DNA of 64,000 bases from Palsa-504 sp963744575 (GTDB lineage: Bacteria > Actinomycetota > Actinomycetes > Streptosporangiales > Streptosporangiaceae): positions 1 through 64,000 of the forward strand of contig CAVUUF010000023.1 in NCBI GenBank assembly GCA_963744575.1, in the 5' to 3' direction. Both the position numbers and the translations under genes were made by a program. How positions within the stretch are numbered: the stretch's first letter is position 1; every line of letters begins with the position of its first letter. The notes below the pieces were generated by a model that made no database searches, was not told the DNA's origin, and worked only from the letters and a program-made list of their open reading frames with translations. Positions 50,757 through 58,765 of this stretch are shown here, piece after piece.

Positions 50757-51002
50757 TCAGGTGATGCCGTCCACCCGGTGCACGGCGCCGCAGTCCACCC
50801 CGAGCGCGGCGTGGTGCTTGCGGATCGCGTCCTCGTCCGGCCCTTCGAGCAGGCAGTACACCTGGCCCTCCGGGTTGTGGTACAGCTCGACCTGGCGTAC
50901 GCCGAACTGGTCCGCCCGCTCGTTGCGGGTGTCGTCGGCGATCTGCGCGACGGCTTCGGGCGGCAGCTTAAGGTTCTCGTGGTAGTCCATGAACAGCGGC
51001 AT
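50757..51002 (-). CDS. DUF4242 small protein
   Basis: An 81-residue protein of the DUF4242 family (ferredoxin-like fold; the Streptomyces SCO4226 type binds nickel). MPLFMDYHENLKLPPEAVAQ, FGVRQVELYHNPEGQVYCLL and GPDEDAIRKHHAALGVDCG match the family layout, including the His and Cys residues that could hold a metal. ATG 51002 has AAGGAG at ideal spacing. It stands alone between the fusion helicase and an SDR gene. Its physiological role is not established. Confidence 0.85.
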   Translation of the reverse strand: MPLFMDYHENLKLPPEAVAQIADDTRNERADQFGVRQVELYHNPEGQVYCLLEGPDEDAIRKHHAALGVDCGAVHRVDGIT

Positions 51003-51236
51003 GTCGGGCTCCTTCCTGGGTTCTGCGGATCAGGCCGGCTCGCTGAGCGGCCGGCGGCGGGCCAGCAAGGCGCCCAGCCTGCTCAGATTCTTAACCATAC
51101 TGACGGTAGTCCCCCTCCTCGGGATGCGTTGCTCACAATGCGACGTACGGCGGCACCGCCGCATCCCGGATCGGGAGCGGTTACCTAGTTTGCGCTCGTG
51201 TTACCTAGTTTCCGGCCGGCGTTAGCGGAGCCAGGG

Positions 51237-51911
51237 CTAGTAGGTCGCGCGGCCGCCGCTGATGTCGTAGACGGCTCCGGTGGAGAAACTCACCCGATCC
51301 GAGCACAAGAAGGCGACCAGCTCGGCCACCTCCTCGGGCCGCCCGACGCGCTTCATCGGGATCAGGCTGGTCATGTACGCGAGCACGTCCGGCGCGGTGC
51401 CGTCGTTCATCGGGGTGGCGATGACAGCCGGGGCGATGGCGTTGACCAGGACCCCGCTGGTGGCTAGTTCCTTGCCCGCCGACTTGGTCAGGCCGATCAC
51501 CGCGGCCTTGGACGCCGAGTAGATGGACAGGTTGGGGTTGCCGTCCTTGCCGGCCATGCTGGCGAAGTTGACCACCCGTCCCCAGCCCCGCTCGCGCATC
51601 CCGGGCACGAAGATCCGCATGGTGTGCACCGTGCCCAGCACGTTGACGTCCAAGACGCGCCGCCACTCCTCGTCGCTGGTCTCGAGCAGCGGCTTGTTCG
51701 CGCCGACGATGCCGGCCGAGTTGACCAGCACGTCCACCGGGCCGATCCGGGCGGCGGCCTGGCGCAGCGCGGCCTCGTCGGTCACGTCCGCGATGACGTC
51801 GGCCTCGCCTTGAAGATCCAGGGTGGTCACGGCGAGGCCGTCGGCGCGCAGCCGGGCCGCGCTGGCCGCGCCGAGCCCGCTCGCGCCGCCAGTCACCAGA
51901 GCGCGCTTCAC
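51237..51911 (-). CDS. short-chain dehydrogenase/reductase
   Basis: A 224-residue classical SDR. TGGASGLGAASAARL is the cofactor loop (residues 7-21), NSAG the NAG-like motif, FASMAG carries the catalytic Ser, and YSASKAAVIGLTKSAGKEL has the YxxxK pair. The end SFSTGAVYDISGGRATY is typical of 3-oxoacyl-reductase-like members. Acidic residues after strand 2 (TLDLQGEADV) favour NAD(H). It is divergent from the 2-hydroxyacid dehydrogenase gene with 69 bp between starts, so both may share control; a hydroxy/keto-acid interconversion is plausible but unproven. Confidence 0.87.
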   Translation of the reverse strand: MKRALVTGGASGLGAASAARLRADGLAVTTLDLQGEADVIADVTDEAALRQAAARIGPVDVLVNSAGIVGANKPLLETSDEEWRRVLDVNVLGTVHTMRIFVPGMRERGWGRVVNFASMAGKDGNPNLSIYSASKAAVIGLTKSAGKELATSGVLVNAIAPAVIATPMNDGTAPDVLAYMTSLIPMKRVGRPEEVAELVAFLCSDRVSFSTGAVYDISGGRATY

Positions 51912-51980
51912 GGAACCATGCTAGCCAGGCGGCCAGCGCCGGATGTTTACTAGCGGGATATCACGATAGGAGGTCGACCC

Positions 51981-52910
51981 GTGCCACTCGCCTGGGTGCC
52001 CTACGCCGACCACGCCGAGGCCGAACGGCGCCTGGGGCGCGTTCCCGCCGGGATCGACCTCGACTTCTACCGGGCGGACGGGGACGCGTTCCCCGGCACC
52101 GTCGCCGAGGTCGCCTTCTACGCCCTGCCCTACCTGCAGGGGACCCGTGTCCTGGACCCGGTGGGGCAGATGGCCAAGCTCCAGGTCGTGCAGACGCTCA
52201 CCGCCGGCTACGAGGAGTTCCTGCCGCTGGTGCCGCCCGGCGTGACGCTGTGCAACGCGGCCGGCCTGCACGACACCAGCACCGCGGAGCTGGCGGTCGC
52301 CCTCACTCTGGCCAGCGGGCGGCACCTGGACGACTTCGCCCGCAACCAGCCCGCCGGCGCCTGGCGGTTCGCCTGGGGTCGCGCCCTCGCTGACCAGCGC
52401 GTCCTGATTGTCGGGTACGGGCACATCGGCCAGGCGATCGAGCGGCGGCTGCAGGGTTTCGAGGTCGCCTCGATCACCCGCGCGGCGCGGCGCGGCCGCC
52501 CCGGGGTGCACCCGGTCGCGGAGCTGCACCGGCTGCTGCCCGAAGCCAACGTGGTCATCCTCATCGCCCCGCACACCCCCGAGACCGACCGGATGATCGG
52601 CGCCCGCGAGCTCGCGCTGCTGCCGGACGGCGCCCTGCTGGTCAACGTGGCCCGCGGCCGGCTGGTCGACACCGGCGCCCTGGTCGCCGAACTGGCCGCC
52701 GGGCGGATCCGCGCGGCGCTCGACGTGACCGATCCCGAGCCGCTGCCCGCCGGTCACCCGCTCTGGCGGCAGCCGGGGGTGCTGATCTCGCCGCACGTCG
52801 GGGGGGCGAGCTCGGCCTTCTTCCCGCGGGCGGACCGGCTGATCGCCGCGCAGCTGGCCCGTTTCGCGGCCGGCCAGCCGCTGGAAAACGTGGTCAAGGC
52901 CGCGGGTTAG
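51981..52910 (+). CDS. D-2-hydroxyacid dehydrogenase
   Basis: A 309-residue D-isomer-specific 2-hydroxyacid dehydrogenase. The NAD loop is VGYGHIGQAI (near residue 149), VNVARGRLVDTGAL carries the substrate Arg, the DVTDPEPLP block holds the Glu, and ISPHVGGAS provides the catalytic His. The N-terminal substrate lobe is short, and the helix dimension-loop region is abbreviated relative to SerA, as in glyoxylate/hydroxypyruvate reductase-like members. The GTG at 51981 has ATAGGAGG upstream. It converges with the ABC exporter gene, overlapping by four bases. Confidence 0.88.
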   Translation: MPLAWVPYADHAEAERRLGRVPAGIDLDFYRADGDAFPGTVAEVAFYALPYLQGTRVLDPVGQMAKLQVVQTLTAGYEEFLPLVPPGVTLCNAAGLHDTSTAELAVALTLASGRHLDDFARNQPAGAWRFAWGRALADQRVLIVGYGHIGQAIERRLQGFEVASITRAARRGRPGVHPVAELHRLLPEANVVILIAPHTPETDRMIGARELALLPDGALLVNVARGRLVDTGALVAELAAGRIRAALDVTDPEPLPAGHPLWRQPGVLISPHVGGASSAFFPRADRLIAAQLARFAAGQPLENVVKAAG

Positions 52911-54721
52911 GCGGCCAGGGCGGCGTAGCGGCCCCGGCCGGCCAGCAGGCTGGCGTGGTCGCCGGCCTCGGCGACGCGGCCGTGGTCCAGGACGACGATC
53001 TGGTCGGCGGCGCGGACGGTGGAGAGCCGGTGCGCGATGGTGATGGTGGTCCGGCCCCGGGCCAGCGCGTCGAACGCCTGCTGCACGGCCCGCTCGGTTT
53101 CGGTGTCCAGGGCGCTGGTGGCCTCGTCGAGCACGAGCACGCGCGGATCGCGCAGCAGCGTCCTGGCGATGGCGATGCGCTGCTTCTCGCCGCCGGAGAA
53201 GCGGTGGCCGCGGGAGCCCACCATGGTGTCGTAGCCGTCGGGCAGGCTGGCGATCAGGTCGTGGATCTGGGCGGCGCGGGCGGCCCCCTCGATCTCGGCG
53301 TCGGTGGCGCCGGGCCTGGCGTAGCGCAGGTTCTCCCGCACGGTGGTGTGCAGCAGGTAGGTCTCCTGGCTGACCACGCCCACGATCGCGGCGAGGTCGG
53401 CGAGAGCGATGTCGCGGATATCGACGCCATCGATGAGCACGGCGCCGTGGCTGGGGTCATACAGCCGCGCGACCAGGGAGCCGAGGGTGGTCTTGCCCGA
53501 GCCGGTCTCGCCGACCAGGGCGAGCGTACGGCCGGCCGGGACATCCAGGTCGATGCCGGCCAGCGCGGGGCGGTCGGCGCCCGGATAGGCGAAAGTCACG
53601 TCTTGGAAGGTGACACGCCCTGCAATGCGGCTCTGGTCGATGCTGACCGGGCAGTCCGGGTCGTCGACCTCGACCGGCAGGTCGAGGTACTCGAAGATCC
53701 GCGCGAACAGGGCCAGTGAGCTGATCACCGAGACGCTGGTGGACAGCAGCCCGGTAATCGGCCGGAACAGGCTGTTCTGCAGGGTGGTGAAAGCGATCAG
53801 GGTGCCGATGCTGACGGTGCCCGCGGTGACCGGCAGGCCGGCCGCCAGGTAGATGACCGCGGGGATCGCGGCGAAGATGATGCTGAGCGAGGCCATCCGC
53901 CAGCGCCCGGCCAGCTGAGAGCGGAGCTCCAGGTCGATCAGCCGGGCCGAGGAGGCGGTGAACCGCTCGGTCAGCGCCGGGCCGGTGCCCATGGTCTTGG
54001 CCAGCTGGATCCCGTTGATGGACAGCCCTTCCTCGATGGTGACGTTGAGGTCGGCCAGCTCGCGCTGCTGCTCGGCGGTGATGGCGCGGCGCATCCTGGC
54101 GACCTTGCGGGTCAGGAAGATGGCCGGCGGCATGACGACCAGCGAGATCAGGGACAGCCGCCAGGACAGCGCGACCATGGCCACGGCCGTGGCCACCGCG
54201 GTGGTGAGGTTCGAGGCGATCGAAGTGGCGGTGGAGGTCACCACGGACTCCATGCCGCCGATATCGTTCTGGATGCGGGACTGCACCTCGCCGGTGCGGG
54301 TCCGGGTGAAGAAGGCGATCGACTGCCGCTGCAGGTGCGCGAACACGCTGGTGCGCAGGCCGTGCATGACCTGCTGGCCGACCTTGGTCGAGATCCAGGT
54401 CTGGACGACGCCCAGGGCCGAGGTGATCGCGGCCACCGCGACCATGGCGATCACCAGCCAGGTCAGCAGCTGCACGTTCCGTTCGGGCAGGGCCTTGTCG
54501 ATGACCGCGCGGAGCAGGAACGGTGAGGCCAGCCCGACCAGCGAGGAGGCCACGATGATGGCGGTGACGACGGTCAGCTGCCACCGGTAGGGGGTGAACA
54601 GCCGCCCGATGCGACCCAGCGACACCTCGCGGGCCTGCGTCTTCTCCGCGGCCGTGACGGTCCTCGGGCCGCGGGCGCGGTCCCGGGTACCGGTATCTCG
54701 ATTCGTCTGCGGTGACGCCAA
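52907..54721 (-). CDS. ABC exporter, fused membrane and ATPase domains
   Basis: A 604-residue half-transporter (MsbA/LmrA-like) expected to work as a homodimer. Six membrane helices lie in residues 55-335 (LTVVTAIIVASSLVGLASPF begins the first). The ATPase has Walker A GETGSGKT, Q-loop VVSQETYLLH, signature FSGGEKQR, Walker B VLVLDEATSALD and switch IAHRLSTV. TTG 54721 is chosen because AAAGGAGAA lies seven bases upstream; the frame is open 17 codons further but crosses the operator region. It is divergent from a MarR regulator with overlapping palindromes between, so drug-responsive control is likely. Confidence 0.93.
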   Translation of the reverse strand: MASPQTNRDTGTRDRARGPRTVTAAEKTQAREVSLGRIGRLFTPYRWQLTVVTAIIVASSLVGLASPFLLRAVIDKALPERNVQLLTWLVIAMVAVAAITSALGVVQTWISTKVGQQVMHGLRTSVFAHLQRQSIAFFTRTRTGEVQSRIQNDIGGMESVVTSTATSIASNLTTAVATAVAMVALSWRLSLISLVVMPPAIFLTRKVARMRRAITAEQQRELADLNVTIEEGLSINGIQLAKTMGTGPALTERFTASSARLIDLELRSQLAGRWRMASLSIIFAAIPAVIYLAAGLPVTAGTVSIGTLIAFTTLQNSLFRPITGLLSTSVSVISSLALFARIFEYLDLPVEVDDPDCPVSIDQSRIAGRVTFQDVTFAYPGADRPALAGIDLDVPAGRTLALVGETGSGKTTLGSLVARLYDPSHGAVLIDGVDIRDIALADLAAIVGVVSQETYLLHTTVRENLRYARPGATDAEIEGAARAAQIHDLIASLPDGYDTMVGSRGHRFSGGEKQRIAIARTLLRDPRVLVLDEATSALDTETERAVQQAFDALARGRTTITIAHRLSTVRAADQIVVLDHGRVAEAGDHASLLAGRGRYAALAA

Positions 54722-54746
54722 GAGGTTCTCCTTTCGGTTAGATGCT

Positions 54747-54766
54747 GAGGTTACCTCAATATGAGG
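54747..54766. promoter_or_regulatory. overlapping palindromes in the marR-ABC divergent promoter
   Basis: GAGGTTACCTC (54747-54757) and CCTCAATATGAGG (54754-54766) are both exact palindromes sharing the CCTC half. They lie in the 65-bp gap between the divergent ABC exporter and MarR genes, in an AT-rich island. Likely the MarR operator controlling both directions. Confidence 0.6.
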
Positions 54767-54786
54767 GTACAACAGGAAAAGCTGGT

Positions 54787-55275
54787 ATGCTATTCCCCGT
54801 GACCGAGGACCGCGACGCGGCGGCCGGGCGCGACCCGGACGGCGACGAGCCGCTGTCCGAGGCCTTCTGGGCGGTGGCCCGCCAGCTCCGCGAGGTGTCC
54901 CAGGAAACGTTGGCTCCCTTCGACATCACCCCGGCGCACCTGCGGGCGCTGCGCGCGCTGAACCGCCACGGCACCATGCGGCTGTCCGAACTCTCCGACC
55001 ACCTGCACATCGCCCCGCGCTCGACCACCGAGGTGGTGGACGCCCTGGAGTCCCGTGGCCTGGTCCGGCGGCGGCCCGACCCCGGCGACCGGCGCGCCAC
55101 CCTGGTCGAGTTGACCGAGCACGGCACCGGCGTGCTGGACGCGATCCGCGCGGCCCGCGGCACCGAGGCCGGCCGGGTCTTCGGCGGGCTCAGCCGGCTG
55201 GACCGCGCCGAACTGGCCCGCATCCTCGGCCAGCTCAGGACCGACCCGCCCGGCCAGGCCGGAAAGCCGAGGTGA
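54787..55275 (+). CDS. MarR-family regulator
   Basis: A 162-residue MarR-type regulator. The winged helix contains MRLSELSDHLHIAPRSTTEV, then VDALESRGLVRRRPDPGDRR, the wing with the conserved DxRDR-like pattern. The N-terminal 30 residues are acidic and probably disordered. ATG 54787 is taken, with GTG 54799 an alternative; a weak AGGAAAAG precedes. It is divergent from the ABC exporter gene, the usual arrangement for a repressor relieved by exported compounds. The metal-hydrolase remnant follows with overlapping stop and start. Confidence 0.9.
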   Translation: MLFPVTEDRDAAAGRDPDGDEPLSEAFWAVARQLREVSQETLAPFDITPAHLRALRALNRHGTMRLSELSDHLHIAPRSTTEVVDALESRGLVRRRPDPGDRRATLVELTEHGTGVLDAIRAARGTEAGRVFGGLSRLDRAELARILGQLRTDPPGQAGKPR

Positions 55276-55277
55276 CC

Positions 55278-55485
55278 ATGGCCACCGAATTTGTGCTGCT
55301 GGGCACGGCGGGCGCGCCGAACCCGGTGGCCGGCCAGGCCGGGATCTCCTCGGCGCTCGCCGTCGGCGACCGGGTCTTCGTCGTCGGCTGCGGTCGCGGG
55401 TCGCCGTCCGGCTACGTGGACGCGGGCCTGGATTTCCGCTGGCCGGGACGGCCTGCGGCGGCCGCTGTCCCGGGTCATCGCCTGA
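55278..55485 (+). pseudogene. metallo-beta-lactamase-fold hydrolase, N-terminal remnant
   Basis: The frame starts MATEFVLLGTAGAPNPVAGQ and continues AGISSALAVGDRVFVVGCGR and GSPSGYVDAGLDF, the N-terminal sheet of an RNase Z-like MBL-fold hydrolase. The HxHxDH metal motif that should follow within about 20 residues is missing, and similarity ends near 55434. Another frame gives a short tail to a stop at 55485. It appears to be a gene collapsed by internal deletion. ATG 55278 immediately follows the MarR stop. Confidence 0.55.
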
Positions 55486-56026
55486 GCGTGGTGACCAGCA
55501 CGTCGGACACGGACGTGGCCGGGCCGCCCTCGCGCGTCCGCGCGACCTTTCGCCAGCCCCAGGTCCTGAACGCGTTCTGGGCTGCCCCGGCCGCGGGCCA
55601 GACCACGGCCGTGGCGCGTTCCTCGGGCCGGCCGGTCAGGATGAGGTCATGCAGGGCCGCCGCGATGCCCTGCCGCCGCCAGGACGCGCGCACCAGCAGT
55701 TCGGTCAGCGCGAAGGTGCGGCCGGGATGCTCGGCGGTGACGTCGGCGGGCAGCGCGGTGGTCAGCTCCCGCCACCAGGAGGTGGACGGCCGCAGCGGCA
55801 TCCCGGCCGCGTAACCGACCAGGTAGCCGCCGTGGCGGGCCTCGGCCAGGACGAAGCTCGGCTGCCGGCGCTGGACCCGGAACCGCTCGGCGAACCGCTC
55901 GGCGTCGGCAGCCAGCCGGTAGGGCGGGTCGGCGTACACCTCGGCGTGCAGGGCCTGCAGCTCGCCGGAGTGCGCGGCCGCACGCCTCCCGTCCAGCAGC
56001 TCGAAGGTAAGGCCGGGCGCGGACAC
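55475..56026 (-). CDS. GNAT-family N-acetyltransferase
   Basis: A 183-residue GNAT acetyltransferase. FALTELLVRASWRRQGIAAA is the acetyl-CoA segment with the R/QxxGxA/G pyrophosphate loop (RRQGIA), and NAFRTWGWRKVARTR the closing strand-turn. The substrate side (residues 30-95) is Tyr/Arg-rich. The start is GTG 56026 with AGGGGGAGG upstream. It is the last gene of the minus-strand cluster, 46 bp after the sigma factor. The acceptor is unknown. Confidence 0.85.
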   Translation of the reverse strand: MSAPGLTFELLDGRRAAAHSGELQALHAEVYADPPYRLAADAERFAERFRVQRRQPSFVLAEARHGGYLVGYAAGMPLRPSTSWWRELTTALPADVTAEHPGRTFALTELLVRASWRRQGIAAALHDLILTGRPEERATAVVWPAAGAAQNAFRTWGWRKVARTREGGPATSVSDVLVTTLRR

Positions 56027-56072
56027 CTCCCCCTTTTTACCAGGCCGAACGGGGCCGGTTCACGCCGTCCCG

Positions 56073-56975
56073 TCAGCCCTCGAGCACGGCCAGGCGGAGC
56101 TGTTCCAGGCGGCCGGGATCGGCGATCACGTCGATCCCGGTGATCGTGTCGCCCGAGTAGGTGAAGGCCAGTACGACCACCAGCCGCCCGCGCGGCGCCC
56201 ACACGATGCCGGGGGTCCCGTCGATCAGGGCGACCCCCGAGTACCTGGAGCGCACCGAGGCGGCCCGCGCGTTCTGGGCCACAGCGGCGGCGCCGCGGAT
56301 CGTAGCCGGGACGCCGGACGGCACGGCCGCGGCGTCGGCGTGCAGCACCACCTCGGGGTCGAGCACGGCGAGCAGGCCGCTCAGGTCGCCGCCGCGCGAG
56401 GCGCCCAGGAACGCCTCGGCTACCTGCCGCTGCCTGGCCAGGCGGGCGGGGGGCGCCGAGGGCGGGCCGTGGATCTTGCGGCGGCCGCGGCTGGCCAGCT
56501 GGCGGGCCGCGGCCGGGGAACGCCCGGTGATCGCGGCGATCTGATCGAACGGCAGGCCGAACGTGTCGTGCAGCACGAAGGCCACCCGTTCGGCCGGGGG
56601 CAGCGTGTCAAGCACCACGAGCAGCGCGAGCCCGACCGAGTCCGCGAGCAATGCCTCCTGCTCGGGGCCGTCCGCCGCCGCCACGTCGAGGTTTCCCGGC
56701 TCAAGCGGCTGCTCGCGCTTTGCCTTGCGCGAGCGCAGCATGTCCAGGCACACCCGGGCCAGGATGGTGGTGAACCACCCCTCCAGGTTGGCCACGCCGC
56801 TCGCGTCGGCGGCGGCCGCGTGCAGCCAGGCTTCCTGGACCGCGTCCTCGGCGTCGCTCAGCGAGCCGAGCATCCGGTAGGCCACGGCCCGCAGCCGGGG
56901 GCGGTTGGCCTCGAACCGCCCGGCCAGGCGCTCGTCATCGTGCATCCATCCATTTTCCCAGTCGTGATCCGTCAT
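56073..56975 (-). CDS. ECF sigma factor, ECF41-like with SnoaL tail
   Basis: A 300-residue extracytoplasmic-function sigma factor. Region 2 is FEANRPRLRAVAYRMLGSLS through DAEDAVQEAWLHAA, and region 4 is LPPAERVAFVLHDTFGLPFD with IAAITGRSPAAARQLASRGR. A C-terminal SnoaL-like domain (residues 182-295) follows, as in ECF41 sigma factors, whose tail controls activity in place of an anti-sigma protein. The final signature, usually NPDKL, is DPGRL here. ECF41 genes typically sit beside an oxidoreductase or carboxymuconolactone decarboxylase target; the FAD monooxygenase immediately upstream (58 bp) is the obvious candidate. Confidence 0.9.
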   Translation of the reverse strand: MTDHDWENGWMHDDERLAGRFEANRPRLRAVAYRMLGSLSDAEDAVQEAWLHAAAADASGVANLEGWFTTILARVCLDMLRSRKAKREQPLEPGNLDVAAADGPEQEALLADSVGLALLVVLDTLPPAERVAFVLHDTFGLPFDQIAAITGRSPAAARQLASRGRRKIHGPPSAPPARLARQRQVAEAFLGASRGGDLSGLLAVLDPEVVLHADAAAVPSGVPATIRGAAAVAQNARAASVRSRYSGVALIDGTPGIVWAPRGRLVVVLAFTYSGDTITGIDVIADPGRLEQLRLAVLEG

Positions 56976-57033
56976 GGACCTGACGGATCACGTCAGAGCG
57001 ATGTGACGCCGGCACCGGACAGGTGGGCTCGCG

Positions 57034-58239
57034 TTATTCTCCCGGGCCGTAAAGACCGAAGATGAGGCGCTGGTCGCCGGGCCGGAAGGTGCCGCTGAAC
57101 TGGGAGCTGTCACCGATGTCGCGGCACCGGGCCAGCAGGGCGCGGCCGAGGGCGAGCTGCTGGCGTTCCCAGCTGGCCAGCGCGGTCGGCACGTCGCCGG
57201 CGGCCGCGGTGAGCGCGTCGGCCAGGGCCCAGCCGTCGGCCGCCGCCTTGGCCGTGCCCGCGGCCGCGTGCGGGCGGACGGCGAAGGCGGCGTCGCCGAT
57301 CAGGCAGACCCGGCCGATCGCCATGCGGGGGACCGCAATGTCGTAGACGACCTGCACGAACGGCTCGTCCACGCCGGTGACGACCTCGGCGATGGGCGGG
57401 GCGAACTCACCCGCGGCGGCCTGCCGCATGGCGGTCACCGCGCCTTCCGCGGCCGCGCCGGGCGGCAGCGACACCGCCCGGCGCACGCCGTCCCGGCCGG
57501 TCATCAGCGCGTCGAGCTCCTCGCCCGCGGCGACGTTGACGTACCAGACGAAGTTGACCAGGCGGTCACCGGCGGTGAGCGCGCCGCCAGGTCCCGGGAT
57601 CGGGTACACCAGGACATGGCTGTCCTTGAGCACCTGGTAGGTGATCGCGTCACCGAGCCGCCGGCGGGTGGCCGGGGTCAGCGCCGGCTCGGGCAGCGTG
57701 CCGCGCCAGGCCACGTACCCCGAGTAGGACGGGCTGACCTCCGGCAGCAGCCGCGCCCGGGCTAGCGAGCTCACGCCGTCGGCACAGACCAGCAGGTCCG
57801 CGTCGGCGCCGGTGCCGTCGGCCAGCGTGACGCGGACCGAGCCGCCGGACTGGCTGAAGCCGGTGACCTCGCGGCCGAGCAGGTAGCGGCCGGGTTCGAA
57901 CAGCTCGACTAGTGACCGGTAGATGGTGTTCCACGACGAGAACAGGTACCGGTGCCGCTGCTCGTGCTGGATGCTGCCGTCGGATCGCAGGAACCGGATC
58001 CAGCCGGTGGATGAGCATACGTCGGCCCGCTGCCGGCCGCCACGTTCGGTCAGATAGCGCAGGGTGGTGTCGAGGGCGGCGATGCCCGCGCCGCGCGCCC
58101 GCAGCGCCGCCGACGACCGCTCGAAGACCCGCACGTCGCAGCCGGCGTCGCGGAGCACCAGCGCGGCGGTGAGGCCGCCAACCGAACCGCCCATCACGAC
58201 CACGCCGGGTTTTCCGGAGATTCCGGGCATCCCCGACAC
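57034..58239 (-). CDS. FAD-dependent aromatic-type monooxygenase
   Basis: A 401-residue group A flavoprotein monooxygenase. The Rossmann loop GGSVGGLTAALVLRDAGCDV (residues 17-36, GxSxGG variant), the motif LLVCADGVSSLARARLLP (DG motif) and RVCLIGDAAFAVRPHAAAGT (GD motif) are all present. SYSGYVAWRGTLPEP resembles the 2,6-dihydroxypyridine/6-hydroxynicotinate-type hydroxylases. It follows the PPOX-fold gene after four bases, so is part of the same transcript, and precedes the ECF sigma factor. Substrate unknown; heteroaromatic acids are a guess from the subfamily. Confidence 0.86.
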   Translation of the reverse strand: MSGMPGISGKPGVVVMGGSVGGLTAALVLRDAGCDVRVFERSSAALRARGAGIAALDTTLRYLTERGGRQRADVCSSTGWIRFLRSDGSIQHEQRHRYLFSSWNTIYRSLVELFEPGRYLLGREVTGFSQSGGSVRVTLADGTGADADLLVCADGVSSLARARLLPEVSPSYSGYVAWRGTLPEPALTPATRRRLGDAITYQVLKDSHVLVYPIPGPGGALTAGDRLVNFVWYVNVAAGEELDALMTGRDGVRRAVSLPPGAAAEGAVTAMRQAAAGEFAPPIAEVVTGVDEPFVQVVYDIAVPRMAIGRVCLIGDAAFAVRPHAAAGTAKAAADGWALADALTAAAGDVPTALASWERQQLALGRALLARCRDIGDSSQFSGTFRPGDQRLIFGLYGPGE

Positions 58240-58243
58240 GGAC

Positions 58244-58765
58244 CTAGGGCCGCCCGAACGTGGCGACCTTCACCACCGCGAGCTCGAACAGGACCCGGCG
58301 CTCGTCCATCGAGGGGTCACGCAGGGCGTAGGGCGGCTGGTTGCCGGTGTACTTCACCCAGATCCGGTCGAGCTGCTCGGTGACCCGGCGCCCCTCCGCC
58401 GGGTCGTCCTCGGAAATCTCCCGCTTGACTACCGTCTTCAGGCTCAGCCAGTGGTAGGTGTTCTCCGGGTTCATCAGCAGGAAGGTCGCGTTCGGCACCT
58501 TGCGCAGCCAGGCCACCTTCTTGCGGTGGGTGGCCAGGTTCAGCAGCACCGTGTCACCCTCGTAGTCGAACCATACCGGGGTCAGGTTGGGCTGGCCGTC
58601 CGAGCCGGTGACCGCGACGATAGCGGTGACCGGCTCGTCAAGCAGGCGTTTGTAGATCGGGTCGAGGTCGGCCAGGCTGGTCACCGGCGCCCGTTCGCCG
58701 ATCATGAACTGACCGGGCTGGGTTCCGTCGGCGACATCCCTGAACTTCGCCACGGTGATGCTCAC
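58244..58765 (-). CDS. PPOX-fold (F420/FMN) oxidoreductase
   Basis: A 173-residue split-barrel protein of the pyridoxamine 5'-phosphate oxidase-like class. VTAIVAVTGSDGQPNLTPVW and FDYEGDTVLLNLATHRKKVA, followed by NATFLLMNPENTYHWLSLKT, are the usual cofactor-binding strands; many actinobacterial members use F420. GTG 58765 overlaps the stop of the ThDP enzyme gene as GTGA. The frame is open upstream but overlaps that gene. It may reduce an intermediate in the pathway encoded by its neighbours. Confidence 0.85.
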   Translation of the reverse strand: MSITVAKFRDVADGTQPGQFMIGERAPVTSLADLDPIYKRLLDEPVTAIVAVTGSDGQPNLTPVWFDYEGDTVLLNLATHRKKVAWLRKVPNATFLLMNPENTYHWLSLKTVVKREISEDDPAEGRRVTEQLDRIWVKYTGNQPPYALRDPSMDERRVLFELAVVKVATFGRP

